This document shows positions 47,991-61,004 of a stretch of DNA of 64,000 bases, in pieces. The position numbers and the translations under genes are program-made. The stretch is taken from positions 287,172-351,171 of the forward strand of contig JANAVB010044018.1 in the NCBI GenBank assembly GCA_029216955.1. The letters are read 5' to 3'. The stretch comes from Iris pallida (taxonomy: Eukaryota > Streptophyta > Magnoliopsida > Asparagales > Iridaceae). Below the pieces are notes generated by a model, which made no database searches, was not told where the DNA came from, and saw only the letters and a list, made by a program, of their open reading frames with translations. Within the stretch, counting starts at the first letter, position 1. Each line of letters opens with the position of its first letter.

Positions 47991-50900
47991 CCCTATATTT
48001 GATCATTACCAACCAAGGGAACCAAGTTCTAACTCTATCTTAGACTCTAAACTCAAATACCCTATTCCTAGGTAAAACTTGCATTACCTTACCAAGGTAA
48101 ATTCCAATACCTTGTTCAATACCACTCTAACCTAGGAATACTAGCCTAGGTTTCCTAGGATACCTAGATACTATCCTATACTAATATTACCTACCAAGAA
48201 ATCCTAGTATCTAGGTCATCTAGATCATCTTAGACCACATGTTGGTTATCTACCCTTTACCTTATCCTATACCTCATATACCATGGTATATAGTTACATA
48301 TGTATATACTCACCTATATACCCATATCTCGACACACACACAAATACATATATAATCTCTCACCCACAAATACATATATAACTCATATATAAATACATAT
48401 GGGTTCTCCTATATAAACTCACACATATCCAAAGCTCACCCACTACTCACATATACAATAGCTCACCCACATACACTCTAAGGCTCACAAACTCACACAT
48501 ATCCAGACATAGGACAGGTTTTTGATATTGGGTTGAAGGGCTATTATAGGACAGGAATTTGGACTGATACTTGGTATTCTAGGACTTGTTTGGGATTTTC
48601 TAATGGCTCACAAACACACACAACACATAGGCTGTGTTTGAGGGTGATGAAGGAATGGATGGGGCTGTGTATAATGACAGGTTGTAGGCCATATATAGGG
48701 GCTGCTATATGCTGATATGTGGACAGGTTATGGCTGAAACAAGGCTGCCTATGGGGCATGTCAAGTGGCTTGGTTGGGGCTAGTTCAAGGCTGAATTTGG
48801 AGTAGAAGGAGGGACAACAATTTAGGCATGTATGAGGGGCAAATATGGGACTGATTTCTAGACTTCTATAGGCTGATTTAATGGGACCTGTCAAAGCTAA
48901 TATGGACTGATTTTGGGCTGTCCAATGTGGACTGATTTGGGGCTATGTAGGACTAGTTTTGTAGGCCAATGTGGCTGTGTATAAGGACTGAATTATGGTC
49001 CTTAAAAGTGAACTGATTTTGGTGCTTGGAAGGGGCTGGATTGGGACTACCATGTGTTGGTTTTTGGGGTGATTTAAGGACTGTTGGGGACTGCCACATT
49101 AGACAAGTTTTGGGACAGTCAAGGGGTAGGTTTTAGGGACTGTTTTGGACTGAAGTTGGGTTGCAAATGGGGACTGAAAATGGCTCATGTCTAGACAGGA
49201 ATGTGAGGACTTGTTTGCTGTCAATGGGGGCTAACAATGGGTGGTTAAGGGACTAGTTAAGTGACATGAAAGGGGAGGCTTGGGGCTACAACTGCTGTCC
49301 AAATAGACAGCAGCTACTGCTGCTACCAGCTGCTGTTTCCAGCAGTTTCCACCATCCCCTCATCACCACTCTCTCTAATTCTCTCACACTCTCAAATCCT
49401 ATTTTCTATATCCTTCTAATCTCACACACACCCTAACTCTTTGCAAATATAGACACACACATAACACCCAACCTACATTCCCCAAATCTCAACCATAGTT
49501 AGATCAAGTTTAGGAGAATAAATTTAGGGACTAAAACCAATGTTTTAACAGTATTAATTAGATTAAAATAGGTGACAAAGTCCATGTTTCAAAATCTGAA
49601 AATACAGGAAATATACTACACAGTTTCAGAAATTAGGTAATTAGGAATTTACACATAAAACCAAATCAAAACACGAATTTATTGGTTGGTAAATAAAATA
49701 TACATTATATACATGTATATGAGTCATACAGGGTGTTTGTGTCCAAACAAAGTGGACAAACGTGTCCAATCGAGTAAAACCCAAACAGTGCAAAACTGGC
49801 ACTGTTCAGGGCACTGAGTCGTGCATGTGTGCACACATGTCGTGCACACGACACTGTCCAACCTAGGACTCGTGAACACCAACCTAGGTAGACCACCTAT
49901 AGGGCTACCCAATAGGCTAGCTAACCCGTGTCCAAGTCGTGTCAGTGAGTGACACGAAGACCGTATCAATGTCTAAAAATTACGTGCACTATGTCAGTGT
50001 GAACCCAGTGCGGGCCCCATAACGTGTCCGACACAAAACGTGATGCTATGAAATTTTGGGGGAGTGTGCGCAGACACTGCCCCCGTGTCCATGCTAAATT
50101 TGGCGTGTCCTAGTGCTGTGTGCAAGGAGCTAAGGCCCCCGAGTGGCAGGACAGCGTGCACAGCCTGCACGCGCACGTACACCCGCGTGTGCACGTGTCG
50201 AATTCGACTCGACACGACATAAAGACACCCCCAGTCCAACAGAAATGCATAAGCAACCTCAAAAACTAATTTCCTATTCAAATAGATTTCGAAAATAACA
50301 CAAATAGTTTCTTTGTGGTATTTTCACAAACACATTCATAGGGACACTGATACGTGTCCAAATAGGACACGAAATGTACCCAAATTTTAGGGTTTTTTAT
50401 TCCTACAGTTAGGTTAGGCCTAGGGTTCCCTAGAAATGCAATAAAACTAGAATTTTATGGTAAAAATAGGAAGTTACCTCTATGTATCAAAATCCCCAAA
50501 AAAACTCTAAAGAGAGATGTTCCTCTTGAGAGTCAAACTCCTCCAAATTGATTTGAATCTGAGAATAAAATGTAACAACATCAAGAATACTAAAATTAAA
50601 ACCTATTGCAATTTGTTTGGAAAAAAAAGGAGCAAAAATAGATTTTGTAGAGATTTTTGAAGTTGGGACATTACCTCTTTCTAAAGCTTGTTCTTCCTTA
50701 GAGGCTAGCCCTAATTCTAAGAGAATATTTATAAGGGAGGAATCCCAAGGATGGGTTAAGTGGCTGGTCAAAATGTTAGGGTTAGGGTTGGGTACTTGGC
50801 TAATGGGCTTTGGGCTTAGTCATAAAACAAATGACTTAAAATCACAAGTCATGACTTGTGGTCAAAATCCTTCTATTCAAATCTCAATATTCCTAATTGA

Positions 50901-51321
50901 TTTCACTAACTAGAGTATGGTTAACTTAACTTAACCTACGGTCTCATAACTAGCCAAGTCCAACTCAACTAGGGTTAGGTCACAAAGTCAAAGCTAGCCA
51001 AAGTCAACCTAGTCAACCATCATTCAAACAATTCCAAAATAAATTCTAAAAATTCCCAAAAATTCAAATAAATCCTAAAATGACCAAAATATCCTCTAGG
51101 CTAAAATGTACCAATCAAACATCCTAATCACATGGCTAGGCTCTAGGTCAACAGTCTCCAAGGTTACACTAGTCAAACACCAAAATCATAAGTCATGATT
51201 TAAATAGTTTAAAAATGATTAAAAATTACCAAAAATCATATTATTAATTAAATATCATAATTAAATAAATTAAAAATACAAAATTTCAAAATTACCCTTA
51301 TTTTAGAAACTGGGTGTTACA
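47596..51321 (-). repeat. Element C left LTR, second piece
   Basis: It continues 34812-36169 after element B and matches 54770-58453. It holds the GTCAA/TTGAC-dense block (47596-47990), an AT-rich zone, a GGGACTGA-type repeated-word zone (48530-49260) and a GACACG zone (49735-50376). It ends GGTGTTACA at 51321. Confidence 0.9.
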
Positions 51322-51712
51322 AGTCTACCCACCTTAGAAAAATTTTGTCATCGAAATTAAAATGGTAGTAGTCCTTCTAGGTCAAACACCCCATAATCAG
51401 AGTCTCAAACATACCGTCAGATAATCATATGCGTCTGTCCAAAACCATGATACTCAGAATCTCTGTCATGCTAGTGAACAAGGCTACGATAATCACAGAG
51501 TCCTCCACTATGGTACATACCTCTAGAATTATGGTATTTAAAATTTTTACATTGCCGCGCACTTGGCAGCGAAAACCTTACATTCCCACACCCGAGAAAT
51601 ACGTCCATAATCCGACTATATGTCCTCACTATGCCTGCTAGCATGACCCTAGAGGATTCTAAAATCTCATAATCGAGGCGACCTAGCCCATACGATTTAC
51701 CTCAGAAGAAAA
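51322..51712 (-). other. Element C 3' tail and polypurine tract
   Basis: On the minus strand the tail ends GACAAAATTTTTCTAAGGTGGGTAGACT next to the LTR (quoted motif split over 51322-51349; key parts GACAAAA and AAGGTGGGTAGA). The tail matches the equivalent parts of A (16136-16493) and D (32750-33010). Confidence 0.8.
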
Positions 51713-53205
51713 TTAAATTATAATAAAACACCAGATCAAACTTATCAATAATGAGGAAACAGATAGGAGTAGATAGAACTGAATTTCAAGATAGGTATAA
51801 TGAGATAAGGTGGAAATAGAATCGAGAAGATCAGAACCTGTGAGCACCCCTCCTACTGCCTGAGCATCCTCGGCTGTCATGGCGAAAGCTCGCCCTGGTT
51901 GGCCTCCCCTGGCCTGCTGCTGATGCTGTACGAACATCTGCTGCTGAGTCTGTAATGGTGGTCCCCTCTGCTGCCCGGCAGGAGCCCTAGCTCCTGGTGC
52001 TATCTGAGCCAATGGTGTCGGGTTTTTGGGACACTCTCTACACTGATGCTCTGCTGAACCGTAAAGTAGACACATACCCAGCCTCTTCCTACAGTCGTCC
52101 CACCCATGGCCTCGCTTCTTGCAGAAGTTGCACATAGTGTTCTGCTGCTGCCTAGGTGCCTGCTGATACTGCATCTTTCCCTGTCCCTGATACTGAACAG
52201 GCCTCTGCTGCTGCTGCTGGAAGTGGACCATCGGCTGCTGATACTGCTGCTGAAACTGATGCTGAACGTACGGCCTCTTGGCCGGTCCTCCACTGTTGCT
52301 GCCCCCAACTGGGTCTTGCCCCCCTCTTGAGCCTAAGCTCAAGATCATCCTCCGCCAATAAGGCTCCCGTCAAAATCTCCTCAAAAGTGGCATCCCTGTT
52401 GCCCTTTGTCAAGGACTTGACTTCCTTGACCAGACCCTTCCGAAACCTCTGAGCCTTCGCCGCCTCGCTCAAACCTTCCACGAATCTGCTAAGGCGGCCG
52501 AACTCCCCAGTGTACTCCTCCACTGATAGGCTCCCCTGAACTAGGCTCTCGAACTGCGACTCTAAAGCACTGAGCACTGAATCTGGAAAGAACTTCTTCT
52601 TGAAGAAGCCCTTGAACTCCTTCCAAGTCTGTCCAGCTACCCCCATCCTGGGGTCTGACTGATACCAGGTGCGAGCAAGATCTCGCATCCGGCTAGCTGC
52701 TGCCTCTATCTGGAGATCTGCCGGTATCCGGGCCAGACGAAAGATCTCATCTATATGCTCGATCCACTCGTCAGCATATAGGATCCCCTCTCTACCCAGG
52801 AAGTCTCTGGGGCTCATCTTCTGGAACTGCTCTATCCCCGGTATCTTCGGCTGCTGCACCACTGGTCGAGCTACGACTGTCGTAATGGCCATCTCCATGC
52901 CCCTTTCTTGCCGGGTCTGCTGTATTTCCATAAACTGCTGAAAGTAGGCGAACATCTGTGTCGCGTCCACGTGTCCTGTAGGCGACGGCTGCTGGAAAGG
53001 AACCTCTAGAATGACTGGGTCCTGCTACCGAACTGGTGAAGGCATACCCTCCGCTGCTGCTGCTGAAGTCCCAATATGAGCAGAGGTGACAGAAGCTGTA
53101 GCCTTCCGACCCTGCTGAACTGGCTGAGAGGTAGCAGTCCCCTCTACAGTATCTCCATGAATGGCACGCTATAACCGTATCTCCACCATCCTGAAGACAG
53201 ATCAA
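51713..53205 (-). pseudogene. gag: Element C gag with zinc knuckles, pol absent
   Basis: This is the minus-strand Gag of a Ty3 element. The main frame opens at 52970 (MDATQMFAYF) and can be followed upstream to an in-frame TAG at 53027-53025, so the real start is probably further upstream. The capsid core includes DEWIEHIDEIFRLARIP, DLARTWYQ and EEYTGEFGRLSRF. A one-base shift near 52325 passes to the frame 52348-51713, which carries a Gln-rich linker, one good zinc knuckle (CNFCKKRGHGWDDC) and a second with its second Cys changed to Tyr (CLLYGSAEHQCREC). The frame then shows the gag-protease border (AFAMTAEDAQAVGGVLTG) and ends without any protease active site. The same truncation is found in element A. 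Confidence 0.85.
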
Positions 53206-53367
53206 ACAAGGGTATCAATTGCTGAGAAAGAAGCGATAAATCAAGGAAGAATAGTCTATTTCAAAAGGAAGTATTAAAGTAGCAAGAATTTGATAACAAG
53301 AATCCGGTTAAGAGCTTTTCCTAATGTGATTGAGTACCTCAAGAATATCCTAATCCTACTACAGGCT

Positions 53368-53432
53368 GTAGTGATACTCTAGTTCGAATACCACTACATA
53401 AACTTGACCTGTATGGGCCACCACTAAAAATG
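53368..53432 (-). promoter_or_regulatory. Element C leader: 20-base box and palindromic-loop hairpin
   Basis: Seven bases after the LTR (minus strand) is AGTGGTGGCCCATACAGGTC (53425-53406), then the 9-bp-stem hairpin 53397-53368 with loop palindrome TTCGAA. It is the same arrangement as in A and D. Confidence 0.6.
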
Positions 53433-56400
53433 TGTCACGACCCGCACCCACTGTGAGGGCACGAGAACGTAACAACGCCCAGCCTACACCACAGTGTCAG
53501 CGGTAGAACGCTGTCCTAGGTCAATCATCTAACAATATAAAGGTACCTGTACAGTATATACACTCCGAATGGAGGTAATATAGCAGTATACAGTCTCAAT
53601 CACATCTAAGGCAGAATGATAAAATAAAAGATAGATGGATAAATACTGGAATAAAAGATCCACAGGATACAATCAGAGGGAGAGTCTAAGTGTCTACTGC
53701 CATACAAAACAGAACATCCAACTCAATACAAGTCTCTAATACTGAAAATGAAAGAATATATACAATCAGATCTCAGAAGACAGAAATAGTAAAACCTAGA
53801 CTAGGGAGCCTCAGTCTCTAAGCTAGTGAATCAGGCTGGAAATCTAGGTCACACGAGTCATCTACAGCTGTCCCATAGAAGGTGTCTACACAGGCCTCAT
53901 CCTTATCCTCTGTAATATTTTCAACAGGTCCAGTTAGGACAGGAGCGAGCACAAAACATCTCACGCAGTTCATATCATGTTAGGAAATTTAAACCATGCA
54001 ATAGAGTAAGGTACATGAAACGCTGAAAGAAAGAAGTATATGAAAAACAGTAGAGATTTGATAACAGGAAATATCTAAATATGATAAGTAAGAACTGTAA
54101 GCCAACTGTGATTTAGAGTACAATATGGTTATGTAAACGGTCTAGGAAAATGCAATGGTAACTCCATTGTACGTAGGTATACAATAGACATATACAATAG
54201 TTATACAATGTTGTACAATAGGATTTGAGTACATAACCAATTCTACTCTCCCTCCCCAATCAATACACAAGGATCCACTCCTGTTACGTTATCTTGCACA
54301 ATAGTGTACAATGTTATACAATGGATGTACAATATTATACAATAGATGTACAATGTTATACAATAGTTGTACAATGTTATACAATAGAGTACAATGGTCT
54401 ATCCCTAGAACTCTTGTGATAATGAGAGTACAATATGCATAATGAGTATACAAGGATATGGGTATTCAATAAATACAATTTGTAAGTGAAACGCACATCA
54501 CAATATGTATTTATTGAGTACAAGGGGATAACATCCCAAAAGAAGATCCGTATAGTACCAATCCGTGATAACAACGTGTTAGCATCAAGTACAGTAATCT
54601 AGAGCAAGAATGTAAATCTAGACAAGTATAAAACGGTCAGAGAATGTACTCGCCTGATAGCCTGAGTGTCTGAAGAGAATATAATGTTCGAGGAGTGGTG
54701 TCTGTCTCTTATAGAACAGTACAAGTCACTATGAGTCTAAAATGATAATAAGATGCATTACAATGCATTCTAAATAAATCTAGGTCAAATCTAAGTCAAA
54801 TCTAAGTCATACCAAGCTAAACCAGGTCATACTGAGCCAAACTGGGTCACACTAGGACAACCAAGGTCAAACAAGGTCACAGGAAATCAATCCAAGTCAA
54901 ACTAGGTCAATCGGGGTCAAGGTTGACTTATAGTTGACTTTTGGTCAAAAAGTCAACTCTGGTCAACACTGAGTCAACCCTAGGTCGAACAGGTCACATG
55001 TTGACCAACTGTTGCCTTTCAGTCAACTGATCAACTCTGGTTGGTTTCGGTCAAATCTAGTCGCTTAAAGGCCAAGTTTGACTCTCGGTTGACTTTTGTT
55101 GACTTTTAGTCAAAATGGTCAACCGACGTCAAAACTAGTCCATGAGCCCTATATTTGATCATTACCAACCAAGGGAACCAAGTTCTAACTCTATCTTAGA
55201 CTCTAAACTCAAATACCCTATTCCTAGGTAAAACTTGCATTACCTTACCAAGGTAAATTCCAATACCTTGTTCAATACCACTCTAACCTAGGAATACTAG
55301 CCTAGGTTTCCTAGGATAGCTAGATACTATCCTATACTAATATTACCTACCAAGAAATCCTAGTATCTAGGTCATCTAGATCATCTTAGACCACATGTTG
55401 GTTATCTACCCTTTACCTTATCCTATACCTCATATACCATGGTATATAGTTACATATATATATACTCACCTATATACCCATATCTAGACACACACACACA
55501 AATACATATATAATCTCTCACCCACAAATACATATATAACTCATATATAAATACATATGGGTTCTCCTATATAAACTCACACATATCCAAAGCTCACCCA
55601 CTACTCACCTATACAATAGCTCACCCACATACACTCTCAGGCTCACAAACTCACACATATCCAGACATAGGACAGGTTTTTGATATTGGGTTGAAGGGCT
55701 ATTATAGGATAGGAATTTGGACTGATACTTGGTGTTCTAGGACTGGTTTGGGATTTTCTAATGGCTCACATACACACACAACACATAGGCTGTGTTTGAG
55801 GGTGATTAAGGAATGGATGGGGCTGTATATAATGACAGGTTGTAGGCCATATATAGGGGTTGCCTTATGCTGATATGTGGACAGGTGATGGCTGAAACAA
55901 GGCTGCCTATGGGCATGTCAAGTGGCTTGGTTGGGGCTAGTTCAAGGCTGAATTTGGAGTAGAAGGAGGGACAACAATTTAGGCATGTATGGGGGGCAAA
56001 TATGGGACTGATTTCTAGACTTCTATAGGCTGATTTAATGGGACCTGTCAAAGCTAATATGGACTGATTTTGGGTTGTCCAATGTGGACTGGTTTGGGGC
56101 TATGTAGGACTGGTTTTGTAGGCCAATGTGGCTGTGTATAAGGACTGAATTATGGTCCTTAAAAGTAGACTGATTTTGGTGCTTGGAAGGGGCTGGATTG
56201 GGACTACCATGTGTTGGTTTTTGGAGTAATTTAAGGGCTGTTGGGGACTGCCACATTAGACAGGTTTTAGGACAGTCAAGGGGTAGGTTTTAGGGACTGT
56301 TTTGGACTGAAGTTAGGTTGCAAATGGGGACTGAAAATGGCTCATGTCTAGACAGGAATGTGGGGACTTGTTTGCTGTCAATGGGGGCTAACAATGGGTG

Positions 56401-58453
56401 GTTAAGGGAATAGTTAAGTGACAGGAAAGGGGAGGCTTGGGGCTACAACTGCTGTCCAAATAGACATCAGCTACTGCTGCTACCAGCTGCTCTTTCCAGC
56501 TGTTTCCCCCATCCCCTCATCACCACTCTCTCTAATTCTCTCACACTCTCAAATCCCATTTTTTATATCCCTCTAATCTCACACACACCCTAACTCTATG
56601 CAAATATGGACACACACATAACACCCACTCTACATTCCCCAAATCTCAACCATAGTTAGATCAAGTTTAGGAGAATAAATTTAGGGACTAAAACCAATGT
56701 TTTAACAGTATTAATTAGATTAAAATAGGTGACAAAGTCCATGTTTCAAAATCTAAAAATACAGGAAATATACTACACAGTTTCAGAAATTAGGTAATTA
56801 GGAATTTACACATAAAACCAAATCAAAATACGAATTTATAGGTTGGTAAATAAAATATACATTATATATGTATATGAGTCATACAGGGTATTTGTGTCCA
56901 AACAAAGTAGACACAAACGTGTCCAATCGAGTAAAACCCAAATAGTGAAAAACTGGCACTGTTCGGTGCACTGAGTCGTGCATGGGTGTACGCGTGTCGT
57001 GCACACGACACAGTCTAACCTAGACCACCTATAGGGCTACCCAATAGGCTAGCTAACCCGTGTCCAAGTCGTGTCAGTGAGTGACACGAAGCCCGTATCA
57101 GTGTCTAAAAATCACGTACACTGTGTCAGTGTGAACCCAGTACGGGCCCCATAACTTGTCTGACACAAAACGTGATGCTATGAAATTTTGGGGGAGTGTG
57201 CGCAGATACTGCCCCCGTGTCCATGCCAAATTTGGCGTGTCCTAGTGCTGTGTGCAAGGAGCTAAGGCCCCCGAGTGGCAGGACAGCGTGCACAGCCTGC
57301 ACGCGCGCGTGCACCCACGTGTGCACGTGTCGAATCCGATTCGACACGGCACAAAGACACCCCCAGTCCAACAGAAATGCATAAGCAACCTCAAAAACTA
57401 ATTTCCTATTCAAATAGATTTCAAAAATAACACAAATAGTTTCTTTGTGGCATTTTCACAAACACATGTATAGGGACACTGATACGTGTCCAAATAGGAC
57501 ACGAAATGGACCCAAATTTTAGGGTTTCCTATTCCTACAGTTAGGTTAGGCCTAGGGTTCCCTAGAAATGCAATAAAACTAGAATTTCATGGTGAAAATA
57601 GGAAGTTACCTCTATGTATCAAAATCCCCAAAAAACTCTAAAGAGAGATGTTCCTCTTGAGAGTCAAACTCCTCCAAATTGATTTGAATCTGAGAATAAA
57701 ATGTAACAACAGCAAGAATACTAAAATTAAAACCTATTGCAATTTGTTTGGGGAAAAAAGGAGCAAAAATGGATTTTCTAGAGATTTTTGAAGTTGGGAC
57801 ATTACCTCTTTCTAAAGCTTGTTCTTCCTTAGAGGCTAGCCCTAATTCTAAGAGAATATTTATAAGGGAGGAATCCCAAGGATGGGTTAAGTGGCTGGTA
57901 AAAATGTTAGGGTTAGGGTTGGGCACTTGGCTAATGGGCTTTGGGCTTAGTCATAAAATAAATGACTTAAAATAAAAAGTCATGACTTATGGTCAAAATC
58001 CTTCTATTCAAATCTCAATATTCCTAATTGATTTCACTAACTAGAGTATGGTTAACTTAACTTAACCTATGGTCTCATAACTAGCCAAGTCCAACTCAAC
58101 TAGGGTTAGGTCATAAAGTCAAAGCTAGCCAAAGTCAACCTAGTCAACCATCATTCAAACAATTCCAAAATAAATTCTAAAAATTCCCAAAAAATCAAAT
58201 AAATCCTAAAATGACCAAAATATCCTCTAGGCTAAAATTTACCAATCAAACATCCTAATCACATGGCTAGGCTCTAGGTCAACAGTCTCCAAGGTTACAC
58301 TAGTCAAACACCAAAATCATAAGTCATGATTTAAATAGTTTAAAAATGATTAAAAATTACCAAAAATCATATTATTAATTAAATATCATAATTAAATAAA
58401 TTAAAAATACAAAATTTCAAAATTACCCTAATTTTAGAAAACTGGGTGTTACA
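53433..58453 (-). repeat. Element C right LTR (5' LTR of minus-strand element)
   Basis: Complete, TGTCACGACC to GGTGTTACA. It differs from the left LTR at about nine of the first 190 bases. It contains a four-unit 21-bp array (54304-54387) and the second copy of the W-box-type block. No gene is seen; scattered frames are not conserved between LTRs. Confidence 0.92.
54304..54387. repeat. 21-bp tandem array, four units
   Basis: Exactly 84 bases of the unit ATGTACAATGTTATACAATAG and variants, one unit fewer than the left LTR array (35681-35785). Confidence 0.95.
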
Positions 58454-58458
58454 ATGGG

Positions 58459-58629
58459 ATACGGCGCAGGGGCATACGAGTGTAGCCCTATGTGGTGCGA
58501 ACACATGGGCACGAGCATGAGTCGTGTCATGCCCTGTTTTGCATACACGAGGCTGTATCATCGCTGCATGAGGCTGTCTGATGTATTTCTCTGATACGTT
58601 ATATTTTGTAATTTTGGACACATCGTGTC
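58459..58629 (+). repeat. Element D right LTR, second piece
   Basis: It matches about 29505-29675 of the left LTR (GGGGCATAC...GTGTAGCCCTA, GAGGCTGTCTGATG, GGACACATCGT) and stops at GTGTC (58625-58629), the presumed target copy for element E. Confidence 0.85.
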
Positions 58630-59363
58630 TGTAATGCCTGTGGTTCGTATTACGTATCTTGGTATATGTGTACATATTCTTGACTCGTATTGCGTATTTC
58701 CCTGCATGGTTATTTTGGCATTTCCTTCTTGGTTCGGTTCAACTTGTTGCTAGTTCGACTTGGCTTGATTTTAGGTGGACCGAACCCCCACCTACCACCA
58801 CCACCCTCATTTATATTTCCAACTAACTCTCTCTCTCTCTCTTCATTTATTCTTCTCCTTCACTTTTTCTTCTCCACCATTACTCTTCCACCTACCAGGA
58901 AAGAAAGCTAGGCAAATACAAACTTGCTTCATAATGGATCTCAAGTTTTATTGTTCTATTCTCTTCCTTACTTGATTCTAAACCTCTTTAGAACTTAACA
59001 TTTTTGGGTTTGATGGATGGATTCTTGTAGATCTAAGTTTGTAACTTTTCGTTTTTTTGGTTTTGAACTCTAAAACTTCGTTATTTTCGAAAACTAATGG
59101 TTCTATGTTGTAGAGAATTCAATTTCATGCGGTTTTGGCTTTTGTTTCGCTTGATTTTGACTTCGGATGAGTAAGTTATGGCCATGGCAAGTTTTCGGAA
59201 CTTTCATGGTTGAACTTGCTGTTTGGGGACGATGACCCCCATGTGCCCGGGAGGCCATGCGCCGGAAGGCCATGCGCTGTGAAGTCCCGGCAACGCATCC
59301 CTTAACTCTGAGCGTATCATGCGCGTAGGTTTCCTACACGTATGTACTGAAGACGTAACGTAA

Positions 59364-59716
59364 GTTTCCCACGCGCCGATTGTGCAGGAATCCCACGCGC
59401 CAATAGTGCAGGAATCCCATGCGCCGATGGTGCAATAATCCCATGCACCAATTGTACAGGAATCCCACGCGCCAATGGTGCAGGGAATCCTACGTGCCGC
59501 TGGTGCAGGAATCCCATGCGTCGATTGTGCAGGAATCCCATGCGCCGATTGTGCAAAAATCCTACGCGCCAGTGTTGCAGGAATCCCATGCACTGATTGT
59601 GCAGGAATCCCATGCGTCGATGGTGTAGGAATCCCATGTGCCAATTGTGCAGGAATCCCAAGCGCCGATTGCGCAGGAATCCCACGCACCGATGGTGCAG
59701 GAATCCCATGCTCCGG
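59364..59716. repeat. 24-bp minisatellite in element E LTR
   Basis: About fourteen units of the form GTGCAGGAATCCCATGCGCCGATT, with one unit gaining a base near 59485. The unit is a multiple of three and stop-free, so frames open on both strands with 8-residue repeats (e.g. GIPAQSAH); not a gene. Confidence 0.94.
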
Positions 59717-60480
59717 AATTGACCTATTTTACTATTTTTTTTCCTGTTTAAGTTGTTTTGTAGCTAGAATCTTGAAAAACTCAAAACATGAAAGTTGTAG
59801 ATATTTTCCTTGGCTTCAAGAATATGTCACTAGTTATTTTATGCAAGTTTCTCTCATTCATGATAAGGTAAGAATAGAACACGATAATGGCCCGTTGTGG
59901 CGCACTCTTGGCAAGCAAACTGACATGATATGTCATGACATACTGTTATGACAGCTAGCCTGACATGACAAGTATGAAAGATCTGTACACCGTGGGCGAT
60001 TGTGTTTGTACAAATAAACTGGTACTGTCTTGCATCATGTCTAGGATGGGGATCCCTGAGTACCACGGTCAGGGGTACCTACTGAAATTGACTAAGGCTA
60101 ATTAACTAGAATGATTCAGTAGTCATGAAGAGATTCCCAGCTATAGGCAATCCCGTTATCTGGGCGCATTCAGCGGACTTGTAGCCTACCGACGAGTAGG
60201 GCACATTTCTAACACACAGTTATGTGTTGCATCCTTCATAAACAGACATTCAACCTGGATAACAGGATGGTTTGCAGGGCTTGTGGCTGTTGGGATAATC
60301 TCATTGTATCTTGCTAGTAACTAGGCCTGTGATAACCCAAGTTTGTTAGAGTATCAAGCCGTACTTATTGCTTGGCCGTAATTGATTGGATGGAGTCCAG
60401 CCCAGTCTAGTTCATCATGATCCGGTACAAGATTGTATCATGACATAATTTCTTGTATCAAAAAATGATGGGATACCAAG

Positions 60481-61004
60481 TTCTGTTCAGATGAAGGGTT
60501 ACAACCCCGGTCCTTATTTGGTTTAAGGGTTGTAACTTGGCTATCTGAATAGTTCCATGGTTATCTTATCATATATCGTCCTGCTTATTGGGCTTGCCTT
60601 AACAATAAGGATCAGGGGTCCAGTTCTGTTCAGACGAAGGGTTACAACCCCGATCCTTGTTTGGTTTAAGGGTGTAACCTGGCTCCCGGAGTAGTTCTGT
60701 GTCCTCTCTTCGTTTATTGACTTATTGCAACCCCATGTCATATTCGTCATGTTTTATCTCACCTTAATACCATGATTATTTATACTGGCCTTAGATCAGG
60801 GGTCCAGTTCTGTTCAGGCGAAGGGTTACAACCCCAATCCTTGTTTGGTTTAAGGGTTGTAACCTGGCTTCCGGAGCAGTTCTGTATTCTCTTTTCGTTT
60901 ATTGTCTTCACTGTACCAATAGTATTTGAGACGGATTTCTATTCAGGTGAAGGGCTGCAACCCCGGTCCTTATTTCGTTTAAGGGTTGTGACCTGGCTAC
61001 TTGA
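60481..61004 (+). repeat. Four copies of a GGGTTACAACCC hairpin segment
   Basis: Copies start near 60481, 60609, 60795 and 60938. Each has TTCAG-GAAGGG, GGGTTACAACCCC, a linker with CCTTNTTTNGTTTAAG, then GGGTTGTAACCTGGCT. The two arms are complementary (about 11 bp stem, about 18-base loop). Element B LTRs have a single copy. Confidence 0.9.

Larger units (their letters stand above)
34807..58458 (-). mobile_element. Element C: gag-only Ty3-type element with 5-kb LTRs
   Basis: The near-matching 5-bp flanks CTGGG (34807-34811) and ATGGG (58454-58458) differ at one base. The left LTR is 34812-36169 plus 47596-51321 (about 5.08 kb once element B is removed) and the right LTR is 53433-58453 (5.02 kb). 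The internal 2.1 kb carries gag and the start of the protease region, then passes directly to the polypurine tract. It is read on the minus strand. It lies inside D's right LTR and hosts element B. Confidence 0.92.
28154..58629 (+). mobile_element. Element D: oldest long-LTR, coding-free Ty3-type element (right part beyond window)
   Basis: The left LTR (28154-32468) and right LTR pieces (33461-34811, 58459-58629) flank a 992-base internal region with no gag or pol. The right LTR is split by element C and then by element E, and its remainder lies past 64000. Left and right LTR starts differ at about 20 of 250 bases, the largest divergence in this stack, which fits its being the outermost and oldest layer. 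Confidence 0.85.

Noticed and set aside
59364..59716. CRISPR-like or repeat-protein gene
   Set aside because: Direct 24-base tandem units without spacers; the frames are artefacts of a stop-free multiple-of-three unit.
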